Origin: Pedobacter ginsenosidimutans
GTDB taxonomy: Bacteria > Bacteroidota > Bacteroidia > Sphingobacteriales > Sphingobacteriaceae
Direction of reading: 5' to 3'
Assembly: GCF_001442625.1 (NCBI RefSeq)
Contig: NZ_LMZQ01000005.1
Coordinates: forward strand, 124,001-188,000
Length of the DNA: 64,000 nt
The position numbers were made by a program, and so were the translations under genes. The notes below the pieces were generated by a model, which saw nothing but the letters and a program-made list of their open reading frames with translations, had not been told where the DNA came from and searched no databases. Within the stretch, counting starts at the first letter, position 1; the number at the start of each line of letters is the position of its first letter. This document shows, piece by piece, positions 45,531 through 54,895 of the stretch.

Positions 45531-46832
45531 ATGTTATTCAAAGAATTAAACCTCATTGAGCCAATTTTAAAGGCCCTTGAGACCGAAGGTTATACACAAC
45601 CGACACCAATACAGGAGCAATCCATCCCAACGATATTAAAAGGCAAAGATTTATTAGGCTGCGCACAAACCGGTACCGGAAAAACCGCTGCCTTTGCCAT
45701 CCCGATGTTGCAGTTATTGCACGAAAAACACATCAATACCAAAGCAACCAAAAACATAAAGGCTTTAATTTTAACGCCAACACGCGAGCTTGCCATCCAG
45801 ATTGAAGAGAGCTTTAAGGCTTATGGCCGTCATTTAAATTTACGCCATTTAGTAATTTTTGGTGGAGTAAACCAACACTCGCAGGTAGAAGCTTTAAGAA
45901 AAGGCGTTGATATTTTAGTTGCAACACCCGGCCGTTTATTAGATTTAATGAACCAGGGTTTCATCAGCTTAAATACCATCGAATTATTCGTATTGGATGA
46001 AGCTGACCGTATGCTCGATATGGGCTTTATTCACGATGTGAAAAGAGTAGTGGCTAAATTGCCAGCAAAACGCCAGACTTTATTTTTCTCGGCAACCATG
46101 CCTGATGAAATCCAGAAGTTGGCAAATACCATTTTATCTAGTCCGACAAAAGTAGAGGTTACCCCGATTTCTTCTACCGCCGAAACAATTGTTCAGTCGG
46201 TTTATTTTGTAGACAAACCTGATAAAAAGAAATTATTGATCCACCTCCTAGAGGATAAAAAGATCGAAACTGCTTTGGTTTTTACCCGTACCAAACATGG
46301 TGCAGACCGTATTGTTAAGGATTTGGCTCATGCTGGCATTAAAGCTGCCGCCATTCATGGCAATAAATCGCAAAATGCCAGACAAAGGGCATTAACTGAT
46401 TTTAAAGACAGGAAAATACGCGTTTTAGTAGCTACCGATATTGCTGCACGTGGTATTGATATTGATCAGTTATCGCACGTTTTCAATTTCGAATTGCCGA
46501 ATATCCCTGAATCTTATGTACACAGAATTGGCCGTACAGGCCGTGCTGGAGCAAACGGGATTGCCATTTCTTTCTGCGATGCGGAAGAAAACGAATACTT
46601 ATTGGATATCCAGAAACTGATTAAAATTACGCTTCCGGTTGTAGATGATCATCCTTATCCATTAAGCTGGGAAAGTATGCTTGCTAAAAACCAGGTTAAA
46701 CGTAAACCACAAGCCCAATCTAAAGGCGGTGGCGGTGCTAAAAAAGGTGGCGATGGCAATATGAGCGGCAAACCACGCAACGCCAGCAACAACAGAAGAT
46801 TTGGCGGAAACAGAAAAAGAGGCGAAAGATAA
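45531..46832 (+). CDS. DEAD-box ATP-dependent RNA helicase, RhlE-like
   Basis: This cytosolic RNA helicase of 433 residues unwinds RNA duplexes in ribosome assembly or RNA decay. All motifs are present: Q motif ([13 protein letters not shown]), motif I AQTGTGKT at 45-52, Ia PTRELAIQI, Ib [26 protein letters not shown], and in the second domain [12 protein letters not shown] and [10 protein letters not shown]. The tail from about residue 385 is basic and rich in Gly, Lys, Arg and Asn, as in RNA-binding tails. It has its own promoter, structured leader and strong terminator. Confidence 0.93.
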   Translation: MLFKELNLIEPILKALETEGYTQPTPIQEQSIPTILKGKDLLGCAQTGTGKTAAFAIPMLQLLHEKHINTKATKNIKALILTPTRELAIQIEESFKAYGRHLNLRHLVIFGGVNQHSQVEALRKGVDILVATPGRLLDLMNQGFISLNTIELFVLDEADRMLDMGFIHDVKRVVAKLPAKRQTLFFSATMPDEIQKLANTILSSPTKVEVTPISSTAETIVQSVYFVDKPDKKKLLIHLLEDKKIETALVFTRTKHGADRIVKDLAHAGIKAAAIHGNKSQNARQRALTDFKDRKIRVLVATDIAARGIDIDQLSHVFNFELPNIPESYVHRIGRTGRAGANGIAISFCDAEENEYLLDIQKLIKITLPVVDDHPYPLSWESMLAKNQVKRKPQAQSKGGGGAKKGGDGNMSGKPRNASNNRRFGGNRKRGER

Positions 46833-46835
46833 AAA

Positions 46836-46993
46836 AGGTAGAAGGTTTAAGGCAGGAAGGCTTAGGGTCTGAAAACCCAACCTTCCAATAACTTTCAACA
46901 AAAAACCCGATTTGCAAAATGCAAATCGGGTTTTTCTATTTTTAAAGAAAGAGCAAGGAAAACCCTCTACCCTAAACCTTCCGCCTTCTACCT
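46836..46993. repeat. Inverted repeat-like DNA flanking the helicase terminator
   Basis: AGGTAGAAGG (46836-46845) and CCTTCTACCT (46984-46993) are exact inverted copies 138 bases apart. The text next to each (GGTTTAAGGC and CCCTAAACCTT) belongs to the same pyrimidine-rich family as the riboswitch and ribF repeats. Confidence 0.55.
46901..46935. terminator. Bidirectional terminator between helicase and leuS
   Basis: A perfect 15-bp stem (AAAAACCCGATTTGC and its complement) with loop AAAAT has A-run and T-run on both sides, so it can end both convergent transcripts. Confidence 0.92.
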
Positions 46994-46995
46994 CT

Positions 46996-49782
46996 CTACA
47001 CCACTACATTAATAATCTTTCCTTTAACGAAAATGATCTTTTTAGGTGCTTTTCCATCCAAGAATTTCAGGAATTGCTCATCAGCCAATAAAATGCCTTC
47101 TACCTCTGGCTGAGCTAAAGTTAAGCTCAAATTCAGGTTCATTTTCATTTTACCGTTGATTGAAACCGGATAAGCAAACTCATCTTCTACCAAATACTCA
47201 GGCTTAAATGTTGGGAAAGCCGTATACGATAAAGTTCCTGCTTCGTTACCTAACAATACCCAAAGCTCTTCGCAGATATGGGGCGCATAAGGTGAAAGGA
47301 TAATCACCATATCTTCTAAAATCTGACGGTTTTTGCATTTCAGATCGGTTAACTCGTTTACTGCGATCATGAAACTCGACACAGAAGTATTGAACGAGAA
47401 ACGCTCGATGTCGTCCTGCACCTTTTTTATGATTTTATGCAGCGATTTTAACTCGGCTTTTGTAGGCACAGTATCGTTTACATGGAAAGTCCATTCTTCG
47501 TTGTGAAATAAACGCCAGAATTTACGCAAGAACTTAAATACACCTTCAATACCATTCGTATTCCAGGGTTTACTTTGCTCTAACGGGCCTAAGAACATTT
47601 CGTACATCCGCAAAGTATCAGCACCGTAACGTTCAATCAAATCATCGGGATTAACCACGTTGAATTTTGATTTCGACATTTTTTCTACTTCGACACCACA
47701 GATGTATTTCCCGCCTTCAAGAATAAATTCTGCGGTAGCATATTCTTCTCTCCATGCTTTGAACTTAGCGATATCTAAAGTATCGTTTTCAACAATGTTC
47801 ACATCAACGTGCAGTGCTGAAGTTTTGTATTCTTTCCTTAATCCAGCTGATACGTAGGTATTAGTAGGCTTTCCGTTCTCATCGTTAATGCGATAAACAA
47901 AATTACTTCTACCCTGGATCATGCCCTGGTTGATCAATTTTTTGAAAGGCTCTTCTTCTTTGGTATAACCCAAATCTTTCAAAAATTTATTCCAGAAACG
48001 GCTGTACAATAAGTGACCGGTTGCATGCTCAGAGCCACCAATGTACAAATCGACGTCTTTCCAATATGCAACAGCTTCTTTTGAAGCAAAATCATTATTG
48101 TTATTGGCATCCATGTAACGGTACCAGTACCAGCTGCTTCCAGCCCAACCTGGCATGGTGCTCAATTCGTAATGTCCGCCATCTTTAGGAACCCAGTCTT
48201 CAGCCCTGGCCAAAGGTGGTTCTCCTGTTTCAGTTGGTAAATATTTATCAATTTCAGGAAGTAACAATGGTAATTCTTCTTCTTTTACCAAATAAGGCAA
48301 TCCATCTTTAAAGTAAACCGGAATCGGCTCGCCCCAATACCGCTGACGACCAAAAATCGCATCACGCTGACGGAAGTTTACTTTTGCTTTCCCTACTTTC
48401 TCTTCTTCCAACCAGTTGTTCAAAAATGGAACAGCTTCTTTATAAGTCATTCCGTTTATGAAACCAGAATTAATGTATTTTCCTTCTTTTGTTGGATCTG
48501 CCTGAACATCTATATCTTTTTGTCCGTCCAAAATCTGGATAATCGGCAAATTAAAATGTGTAGCGAATAACCAATCGCGTTGATCGCCACTCGGAACGCC
48601 CATTACGGCGCCAGTTCCGTAACCTGCCAACACATAATCGGCAATCCATAACTGTACGCGCTCGCCACTTACAGGGTTAATTACATAGGTACCTGTAAAA
48701 GCACCAGACACCGTTTTGGTATCGGCCATACGGTCTAATTCTGATTTCTTTTTAGTTAAGGCGATGTAGTTTGCAATATCCTGTTTTTGTTCTGGAGTAG
48801 TTAATTCTGCAACCCACTCATGCTCCGGAGCCAAAACCAGGTAAGAAACACCAAAAATGGTATCTACTCGTGTAGTAAAAACTTCAATCTGTTTATCGTT
48901 TCCTTCTACCTGAAACTTTACGGATGCACCAACGCTTTTACCGATCCAGTTACGTTGCATTTCTTTAATCGGCTCTGGCCAATCGATGGTATCCAAACCT
49001 TGCAAAAGCCTGTCAGAATAAGCGGTAATCCGCATGCTCCATTGCATCATTTTCTTTTGCTCAACAGGAAAACCTCCGCGCTCAGAAAAACCATCTTTTA
49101 CCTCATCATTCGCCAAAACGGTTCCTAAAGCCGGGCACCAGTTTACAGTACTCTCGCGAAGATAGGTTAAACGGTATTTTAATAATTCGATCTGTTTTTC
49201 CTCATCGGTAAAGGTTGCCCAATCGCTAGGCATAAATTCTTTAGTATCTTCATCACAAACTGCTTTTACATCAGCGGTGCCAGATGCATTGAATTTTTCG
49301 ATCAAAGTGGTAATATCCTCTGCCCTATCGTTTTCGATGTTGTACCAAGAGTTGAACAGCTGCATGAAAATCCATTGCGTCCATTTGTAATACGATGGCT
49401 CACTCGTGCGTACTTCTCTGCTCCAATCGAAAGAAAAACCAATCTGATCTAACTGCCTACGGTAAGTTGCGATGTTTGCCTCGGTGGTAATAGCAGGATG
49501 CTGTCCGGTTTGTATGGCATATTGCTCTGCTGGTAATCCGAAAGAATCATATCCCATAGGATGCAATACGTTAAAGCCTTTAAGGCGTTTGTATCTCGAA
49601 AAAATATCTGACGCAATGTAACCAAGTGGGTGACCAACGTGAAGGCCTGCTCCTGATGGATAAGGAAACATATCTAACACATAATATTTTGGTTTATCAG
49701 AATTGCTTTCGGCTTTAAACGTTTGATGATCTGCCCAAAATTTCTGCCACTTTTGTTCTATTTCTTTGAATTGGTAATCCAT
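46996..49782 (-). CDS. leuS: Leucyl-tRNA synthetase
   Basis: This cytosolic class I synthetase charges tRNA(Leu). The 928-residue protein shows DMFPYPSGAGLHVGHPLGY with the HIGH-type motif at about 47-51, the CP1 editing domain near residues 250-440 (TRVDTIFGVSYLVLAPEH, GTGAVMGVPSGDQRD), the SSWYWYRYMDANN region, VEKMSKSKFNVVNP with the KMSKS loop, and the anticodon-binding and C-terminal domains. Two inserts (near residues 150 and 640) make it slightly longer than E. coli LeuS. It stands alone. Confidence 0.96.
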   Translation of the reverse strand: MDYQFKEIEQKWQKFWADHQTFKAESNSDKPKYYVLDMFPYPSGAGLHVGHPLGYIASDIFSRYKRLKGFNVLHPMGYDSFGLPAEQYAIQTGQHPAITTEANIATYRRQLDQIGFSFDWSREVRTSEPSYYKWTQWIFMQLFNSWYNIENDRAEDITTLIEKFNASGTADVKAVCDEDTKEFMPSDWATFTDEEKQIELLKYRLTYLRESTVNWCPALGTVLANDEVKDGFSERGGFPVEQKKMMQWSMRITAYSDRLLQGLDTIDWPEPIKEMQRNWIGKSVGASVKFQVEGNDKQIEVFTTRVDTIFGVSYLVLAPEHEWVAELTTPEQKQDIANYIALTKKKSELDRMADTKTVSGAFTGTYVINPVSGERVQLWIADYVLAGYGTGAVMGVPSGDQRDWLFATHFNLPIIQILDGQKDIDVQADPTKEGKYINSGFINGMTYKEAVPFLNNWLEEEKVGKAKVNFRQRDAIFGRQRYWGEPIPVYFKDGLPYLVKEEELPLLLPEIDKYLPTETGEPPLARAEDWVPKDGGHYELSTMPGWAGSSWYWYRYMDANNNNDFASKEAVAYWKDVDLYIGGSEHATGHLLYSRFWNKFLKDLGYTKEEEPFKKLINQGMIQGRSNFVYRINDENGKPTNTYVSAGLRKEYKTSALHVDVNIVENDTLDIAKFKAWREEYATAEFILEGGKYICGVEVEKMSKSKFNVVNPDDLIERYGADTLRMYEMFLGPLEQSKPWNTNGIEGVFKFLRKFWRLFHNEEWTFHVNDTVPTKAELKSLHKIIKKVQDDIERFSFNTSVSSFMIAVNELTDLKCKNRQILEDMVIILSPYAPHICEELWVLLGNEAGTLSYTAFPTFKPEYLVEDEFAYPVSINGKMKMNLNLSLTLAQPEVEGILLADEQFLKFLDGKAPKKIIFVKGKIINVVV

Positions 49783-49983
49783 TGCAAGTTTTAAATTTTT
49801 AAAGGGGCGAAAATACGGAAATTAAGGGGCTTAAAAAAGCAGATTAACGATAATATTTTGCCAGCAGAAATGCAGAATTAGAAGAGGTTAAGGGAAAAAC
49901 CTCGGCGCCTTTTGTGTAGTCAGATGTTACCGTCAGACTATCGATTATTTTAAGATAAGAGAATACTTAGAATATGTGTTTTA

Positions 49984-50007
49984 GTGTCAGTTGGGAACAA
50001 CTGACAC
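49984..50007. repeat. Perfect 10-bp hairpin with GGAA loop
   Basis: GTGTCAGTTG and CAACTGACAC flank GGAA. The layout equals the hairpins at 5808-5829 and 34023-34044. The surrounding 310-base gap between leuS and the lipoprotein gene holds no gene. Confidence 0.65.
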
Positions 50008-50030
50008 CACAGCTTGCACCTGCACCACCA

Positions 50031-50069
50031 CAAAAAAATGCGCCATTGATGTTAAAAACCAATGGCGCA
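50031..50069 (-). terminator. Terminator of the lipocalin-like lipoprotein gene
   Basis: On the minus strand a 10-bp stem TGCGCCATTG/CAATGGCGCA is followed by seven T residues, about 25 bases after the stop. Confidence 0.85.
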
Positions 50070-50093
50070 GCAAATAATCGGGGGATTAAGATC

Positions 50094-50522
50094 TTATCTT
50101 GATAAAGAATATACTTTAGTAATGTTTGTTTTATCAATTTTAGCAGTGAACTCTAATTTGTTTGCAGTGATGCTGTTTATTTTACAATAATTCAATCCAT
50201 CATTAATATCCATACTGAACTGATCAGAATAAATGATTACATAAGTTCCGATTGTTCTGTTACCCGATAAACTCAGCTCTACCTGATCATCGTTGTTTGA
50301 TTTGTAGTCAACATAATCACTTGTTGTACCGTAGGTAACAGTTCCATTAATTTTTTTCGGGTCTTTCAATGTTTCTTCAGCAGTATAGCCAGAAGTTACA
50401 ATTTTATTTAACGTCCATCTCCCTAACATCTGGGCTTTTAAAGAAGTATCATCTTTCTTGCAAGAAATAATTGTAGAGGCGATAAGTAAGAATAGGCTCA
50501 GAATAGTAATTTGTCTTTTCAT
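50094..50522 (-). CDS. Small lipoprotein, lipocalin-like
   Basis: From the chosen ATG (MKRQITILSL) the 142-residue protein has a lipoprotein signal ending IISC (Cys21) and then KKDD. The mature part is beta-rich and begins MLGRWTLNKIVTSG, which resembles the GxW strand of lipocalin-like lipoproteins common in Bacteroidota. The ligand is unknown. The frame is open 15 codons upstream, but that part does not look like a signal. Single-gene unit with terminator. Confidence 0.8.
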   Translation of the reverse strand: MKRQITILSLFLLIASTIISCKKDDTSLKAQMLGRWTLNKIVTSGYTAEETLKDPKKINGTVTYGTTSDYVDYKSNNDDQVELSLSGNRTIGTYVIIYSDQFSMDINDGLNYCKINSITANKLEFTAKIDKTNITKVYSLSR

Positions 50523-50712
50523 AGTTAAATTTAGTTTTAAGATATCCATAATTAACGCCGTTTTCACAAAATTCGTACCGTATTTCGAAAAAAAGCAAAT
50601 TTATTAAAGAATTTAATCCTCAAACTAAAAGCTAATCGCATACGTTAGTATTCATTTAGCAATCATTAATTGGTGTTTATCAGGTATAATTTATATTTTC
50701 GCAGAAACAAAA

Positions 50713-51600
50713 ATGAAATACATGGAAGAATTCGAAGTAAGTGATGCATCTAAGAAAACCAAAACCGTTTATATCTCTACTATAATCAGTATTGCTTTGG
50801 TTTTATTAATGCTGGGGCTGCTTGGTTTGGTACTTGTACATGCCAAAAACCTGTCTAACTACGTTAAAGAAAACATCGTTTTAAACATTATTGTTGATGA
50901 AGGTGCCAAAGAAGCCGATGTTTTAGCTTTCCAGAAAGAGTTAAATGCAAATCCTGCAGTAAAACAAACTCAATATGTAAATAAAGAGCTTGCAGCAAGA
51001 AATTTAACTCAGGATTTGGGTGAGGATTTTGTTAACTTTTTAGGATACAACCCATTAACTTCTACTTTCGATGTGTATTTAAAAGCAGAATATGCGAACA
51101 ATAAAAGCATCGATGCCTTAAAAGCAAATATTTCTAAAAACCCTGTAGTTAAAGAGGTGGTTTACCAAAGTTCTTTAATTGATATGGTAAACAAAAATAT
51201 CAGCACCATCGGCTTAATCATTTTAGCATTTGCCGCGCTATTATTAATCATTTCTATTGCATTGATTAACAATACAATAAGACTAGCTATCTACTCACAA
51301 CGCTTTTTAATTAAAAGTATGCAGCTGGTTGGTGCAACGAAAAACTTTATTCGACGTCCTTTCTTATTATATGCTGCTTTACATGGCTTGATTGCTGCAT
51401 TTATTGCCATCATTATTTTATTGGCAACTTTAATTTATGCCCGCAAAGAGGTACCTGAGATTATTATTTTAAATAACTATCAGGAATTTGGCTTCGTATT
51501 TATAGGCCTTTTAATTGTGGGTATTTTTATAACAGGCATTAGTACATGGTTTGCAGTAAGCAGATATTTACGTTTAAAATCTTATCATCTTTATAGATAA
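50713..51600 (+). CDS. ftsX: Cell division ABC-type permease FtsX
   Basis: FtsX is an inner-membrane protein which, with the ATPase FtsE, controls peptidoglycan hydrolases at the septum. The 295-residue protein has the expected four helices: one near residue 25, a periplasmic domain about 55-160 (NIVLNIIVDEGAKEADVLAF), and three near 170-290, with the FtsX/MacB segment IRLAIYSQRFLIKSMQLVGA. No ftsE gene is adjacent. Its stop overlaps the next start (TAATG). A near -7 element TATATTTT lies about 20 bases upstream. Confidence 0.9.
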   Translation: MKYMEEFEVSDASKKTKTVYISTIISIALVLLMLGLLGLVLVHAKNLSNYVKENIVLNIIVDEGAKEADVLAFQKELNANPAVKQTQYVNKELAARNLTQDLGEDFVNFLGYNPLTSTFDVYLKAEYANNKSIDALKANISKNPVVKEVVYQSSLIDMVNKNISTIGLIILAFAALLLIISIALINNTIRLAIYSQRFLIKSMQLVGATKNFIRRPFLLYAALHGLIAAFIAIIILLATLIYARKEVPEIIILNNYQEFGFVFIGLLIVGIFITGISTWFAVSRYLRLKSYHLYR

Positions 51601-51827
51601 TGGCAGAAAAAAAAACAGGTCCGGTTGTAAAGGACGTTAAAAGCGAATTGGTTTTCACCAAAAAAAACTACCAGTTATTGTTAATCAGCATTGCAATTGT
51701 AGCAGTTGGCTTTATATTAATGATGGGTACCACTGGTGATATTTATGATTTCAGAAGAACTTTATTGGCACCGATAGTGGTGTTGGCGGGTTTTGCTTTT
51801 GGCATTTATGCAATCTTAAAAAAATAA
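51600..51827 (+). CDS. DUF3098-family small membrane protein
   Basis: This 75-residue protein has two hydrophobic helices (LLLISIAIVAVGFILMMG and LAPIVVLAGFAFGIYAIL) joined by a short polar turn with YDFRRTLLAP, as in DUF3098 proteins found beside ftsX in Bacteroidota. Its function is unknown. The one-base overlap with ftsX implies coupling. Confidence 0.85.
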   Translation: MAEKKTGPVVKDVKSELVFTKKNYQLLLISIAIVAVGFILMMGTTGDIYDFRRTLLAPIVVLAGFAFGIYAILKK

Positions 51828-51866
51828 TTTCTTGTATTAGCTAAAGTGTTTTTTTAACTTTATAAT

Positions 51867-52070
51867 ATGACAACAACAAATTTGCAAATCGAAATAAATT
51901 CACTTCCCCTAAACCTTAGGCAGGAAGTTGCAGATTTTGTTGAATTCTTAAAAACAAAGCATAAAAATAAGCCGAAGTTAAAATCCCGAGAATTCGGGTA
52001 TGCAAAAGGTAAAATCAAATTATCTGATGATTTTGACGAACCGTTAGAAATGTTTGCTGATTATATTTAA
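51867..52070 (+). CDS. DUF2281-type antitoxin (copy 2)
   Basis: This 67-residue protein has the helical core INSLPLNLRQEVADFVEFLK and the tail KGKIKLSDDFDEPLEMF, parallel to the antitoxin at 13324. The stop overlaps the toxin ATG by one base. A near -7 element TAACTTTA lies 4 bases upstream, so a leaderless mRNA is possible. Confidence 0.8.
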   Translation: MTTTNLQIEINSLPLNLRQEVADFVEFLKTKHKNKPKLKSREFGYAKGKIKLSDDFDEPLEMFADYI

Positions 52071-52456
52071 TGGCATATCTATTAGATACTCATACCTTCT
52101 TGTGGTTTGTAGCAGGAGATAATCAGCTGCCAACTTCAATAAATAAAAAATTATCTGATATTAATCTACCTTGTTTCTTGAGCATTGCCTCTCTTTGGGA
52201 AATTGCCATCAAAAAACAAATCGGAAAACTCGATTTAAAAATTGGTTTTGATGAATTATTTCGTTTTGCAGAAAGAAACCAGATCGAAATCATTGCTATC
52301 AATGAAACCCATCTTACTACATTATTAGGTCTCGATTTTCTCAACAATGATCCTTTTGATCGAATTATTGTGTCACAAGCAATCTCTGAAGATTTAACTT
52401 TAATATCAAGAGATAAAAAATTAAAAAACTATAAAGTAAAATTACAATGGGACTAG
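52070..52456 (+). CDS. PIN-domain toxin, VapC-like (copy 2)
   Basis: This ribonuclease toxin of 128 residues keeps LLDTH (Asp6), SLWEI (Glu44), NNDPFDRIIVSQA (Asp94, Asp97) and SRDK (Asp115). It is clearly related to the toxin at 13569 but not identical. It lies between DUF3098 and uppP, 17 bases before uppP, inside an otherwise collinear envelope gene string. Confidence 0.88.
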   Translation: MAYLLDTHTFLWFVAGDNQLPTSINKKLSDINLPCFLSIASLWEIAIKKQIGKLDLKIGFDELFRFAERNQIEIIAINETHLTTLLGLDFLNNDPFDRIIVSQAISEDLTLISRDKKLKNYKVKLQWD

Positions 52457-52473
52457 CCCATTAATTAAAACAT

Positions 52474-53268
52474 ATGAACTATTTTGAAGCCATTATTCTG
52501 GCAATTATTGAAGGTTTAACTGAATTTTTACCTGTATCGAGCACCGGACATATGGCCATAACATCTGCCCTGATGGGAATCGGTAAAGATAACTTTGTAA
52601 AGCTTTTTGAAGTTGCTATTCAATTAGGTGCAATCTTGGCTGTAGTGGTAATTTACTGGAAAAAATTCTTCAACTTTTCTGATTGGAAGTTTTATCTGAA
52701 ATTAATTATTGCTGTTATACCTGCTTTAGTTTTTGGTTTTCTATTGAATGATTTTATTGATAATACTTTGGGTAATCCTATATTTATCTCTGCCGTTTTA
52801 TTAATTGGAGGTGTAATACTCCTATTGGTTGATAAGTGGTTTAAGAATGCTACAATTGATAGTGAAAAAGAAATCACAAACGCAACTGCGCTAAAGATCG
52901 GTTTTTTTCAGGTGCTTGCTATAGCTTTCCCTGGCTTAAGTAGAAGTGCAGCGACAATTTTGGGTGGAATGAGTCAAAAATTAACAAAAAGTGCGGCTGC
53001 AGAATTCTCATTCTTTTTAGCCGTGCCTACAATGTGCGCAGCAACAGGATACAAGCTTTTAAAAGGCTATCATTTGTTAAATACAGAAAACATTAAGTTG
53101 TTATTAGTGGGTAATATTGTTGCTTTTATTGTTGCTATAATCGCTATAAAATCATTTATAGGCTTTTTAACCAAACACGGATTTAAAGTTTTCGGCTGGT
53201 ACCGTATTGCTTTGGGAATTATCATCTTAGCATTGTTCTTATCAGGATATCATATTGATATAAACTAA
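52474..53268 (+). CDS. uppP: Undecaprenyl-diphosphate phosphatase
   Basis: UppP (BacA) recycles undecaprenyl diphosphate to the monophosphate lipid carrier used for peptidoglycan and O-antigen synthesis. The 264-residue polytopic membrane protein shows both family signatures: GLTEFLPVSSTGHM near residue 14 with the catalytic Glu, and PGLSRSAATI with the catalytic Arg/Ser. Length and about eight helices agree. Confidence 0.95.
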   Translation: MNYFEAIILAIIEGLTEFLPVSSTGHMAITSALMGIGKDNFVKLFEVAIQLGAILAVVVIYWKKFFNFSDWKFYLKLIIAVIPALVFGFLLNDFIDNTLGNPIFISAVLLIGGVILLLVDKWFKNATIDSEKEITNATALKIGFFQVLAIAFPGLSRSAATILGGMSQKLTKSAAAEFSFFLAVPTMCAATGYKLLKGYHLLNTENIKLLLVGNIVAFIVAIIAIKSFIGFLTKHGFKVFGWYRIALGIIILALFLSGYHIDIN

Positions 53269-53272
53269 TCCG

Positions 53273-53280
53273 TATCTTTG
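53273..53280 (+). promoter_or_regulatory. -7 promoter element of truB
   Basis: TATCTTTG matches TAnnTTTG, 15 bases before the GTG start, giving a leader of about 10 bases. It shows that truB can be transcribed without uppP. Confidence 0.55.
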
Positions 53281-53294
53281 CGCAAAAAAGATTT

Positions 53295-54026
53295 GTGAGT
53301 ACCGAAAATTCAAAATTTAAAGACTTCAATTTTGCTGAAGGCGAATTGCTCTTAATTAACAAACCATATAAATGGACTTCGTTTGATGTGGTGGGCAAAA
53401 TCCGTAATTCTTTAAAACCGCTAAAACTAAAGGTTGGTCATGCCGGCACCTTAGATCCCCTTGCTACAGGCTTGCTAATCATCTGTACAGGCAAATTAAC
53501 TAAGCAGATAGATACTTTCCAGGCTGAAGAGAAAGAATATACAGGCACTATGATTTTGGGGGCTACTACCCCATCATTCGATATGGAGACTGAGGTAGAT
53601 CAAACCTTTGACATCAGTAACATTACCAAAGAAGATATATACTCAGCCTGCAAGCCTTTTATTGGCGATATAGAACAATATCCGCCTGCACACTCTGCTG
53701 TAAAGGTAAATGGCGAACGTTTATATGTAAAAGCAAGATTGGGTGAAGAGGTTGAATTACGTAAACGTTTTGTAAGTGTTCCAGAATTTGAAATCACACG
53801 GATCGAACTACCAGAGATCGATTTCAGGATTGTATGCAGTAAAGGCACTTACATCCGTTCATTAATATCCGATTTTGGTAAAACTTTAAATAGCGGGGCT
53901 TATCTTTCCAAACTTACCCGCACCCGAAGCGGAAACTTTTTGCTAAAAGATGCGTTTGAGGTATTAGAACTTGTTAATTATATTCGTAGCAAGAAAGAAG
54001 AAGCTAAAACTGAAGCAGAGGCATGA
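53295..54026 (+). CDS. truB: tRNA pseudouridine(55) synthase
   Basis: TruB makes pseudouridine 55 in the T loop of tRNAs. The 243-residue protein shows INKPYKWTSFDVV and VGHAGTLDPLATGLL with catalytic Asp54, then the PPAHSAVKVNGERLY and CSKGTYIRSLI motifs. The start is GTG; no ATG lies in frame nearby. The stop overlaps the next ATG (ATGA). Confidence 0.94.
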   Translation: MSTENSKFKDFNFAEGELLLINKPYKWTSFDVVGKIRNSLKPLKLKVGHAGTLDPLATGLLIICTGKLTKQIDTFQAEEKEYTGTMILGATTPSFDMETEVDQTFDISNITKEDIYSACKPFIGDIEQYPPAHSAVKVNGERLYVKARLGEEVELRKRFVSVPEFEITRIELPEIDFRIVCSKGTYIRSLISDFGKTLNSGAYLSKLTRTRSGNFLLKDAFEVLELVNYIRSKKEEAKTEAEA

Positions 54027-54883
54027 ACCGCATCAAAAACAAGAACATCAGGTTTATAAAAGAAATTCTTTTAATTATTGCAGGCGTAACTTCGGCATGT
54101 TTTGGCTTAAAAAGCTTTTTAATGCCCAGCCATTTTATTGATGGCGGTGTTACGGGTATTTCTCTTTTGCTAAGCACCTTAACAGGATGGAATTTATCTT
54201 ACCTTATTGCCATCATCAACATTCCATTTGTTATTTTAGGTTATAGACAGATTGGTAAAGGCTTTGCCCTTAAAACCGCTATTGCCATTGCTGCGCTCTC
54301 GCTGGCCTTAATTTTTCTTCCATTTCAGCCCATTACCCACGATAAATTGCTCATCGCATTTTTTGGCGGATTATTTTTAGGCGGTGGAATAGGGTTGGCC
54401 ATGCGCGGTGGCTGTGTAATCGACGGAACAGAGGTTTTAGCGCTTTACATCAGTAAAAACAGTATTTTAACCGTTGGAAATATCATCCTGATTTTAAATA
54501 TCATTATTTTCGCCTTCGCAGCTTATTTCTTAAATATCGAAACTGCGCTGTATGCCATTCTAACGTATTTATCGGCATCAAGCACCATCGATTTCATTGT
54601 AAACGGCATAGAACAATACACTGGTGTTACCATTATTTCAGAACACCAGGAAGCCATAAAGGGGTTCATCATTAACGAAATGAAACGAGGTGTAACCATT
54701 TATAAAGGCGAAGGTGGTTACGGAGAAAAGAAAGATATCGATATTATTTTCACCGTAGTTACCAAACTAGAAATGAGCAAATTACAAACCGCTATACGAC
54801 AGATTGATTCGGATGCCTTTGTAATACAACAACAAATTGCCGATTTAAAGGGCGGGGTAGTAAAACGCCATGCCTTACATTAA
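54023..54883 (+). CDS. YitT-family membrane protein
   Basis: This 286-residue protein has about five helices (ILLIIAGVTSACFGLKSFLM, HFIDGGVTGISLLLS) and a soluble C-terminal DUF2179 domain (GVTIYKGEGGYGEKKDIDII). YitT proteins are inner-membrane proteins of unknown function. Overlap with truB by four bases suggests coupling. Confidence 0.88.
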   Translation: MNRIKNKNIRFIKEILLIIAGVTSACFGLKSFLMPSHFIDGGVTGISLLLSTLTGWNLSYLIAIINIPFVILGYRQIGKGFALKTAIAIAALSLALIFLPFQPITHDKLLIAFFGGLFLGGGIGLAMRGGCVIDGTEVLALYISKNSILTVGNIILILNIIIFAFAAYFLNIETALYAILTYLSASSTIDFIVNGIEQYTGVTIISEHQEAIKGFIINEMKRGVTIYKGEGGYGEKKDIDIIFTVVTKLEMSKLQTAIRQIDSDAFVIQQQIADLKGGVVKRHALH

Positions 54884-54895
54884 TTTTCCATTCCA

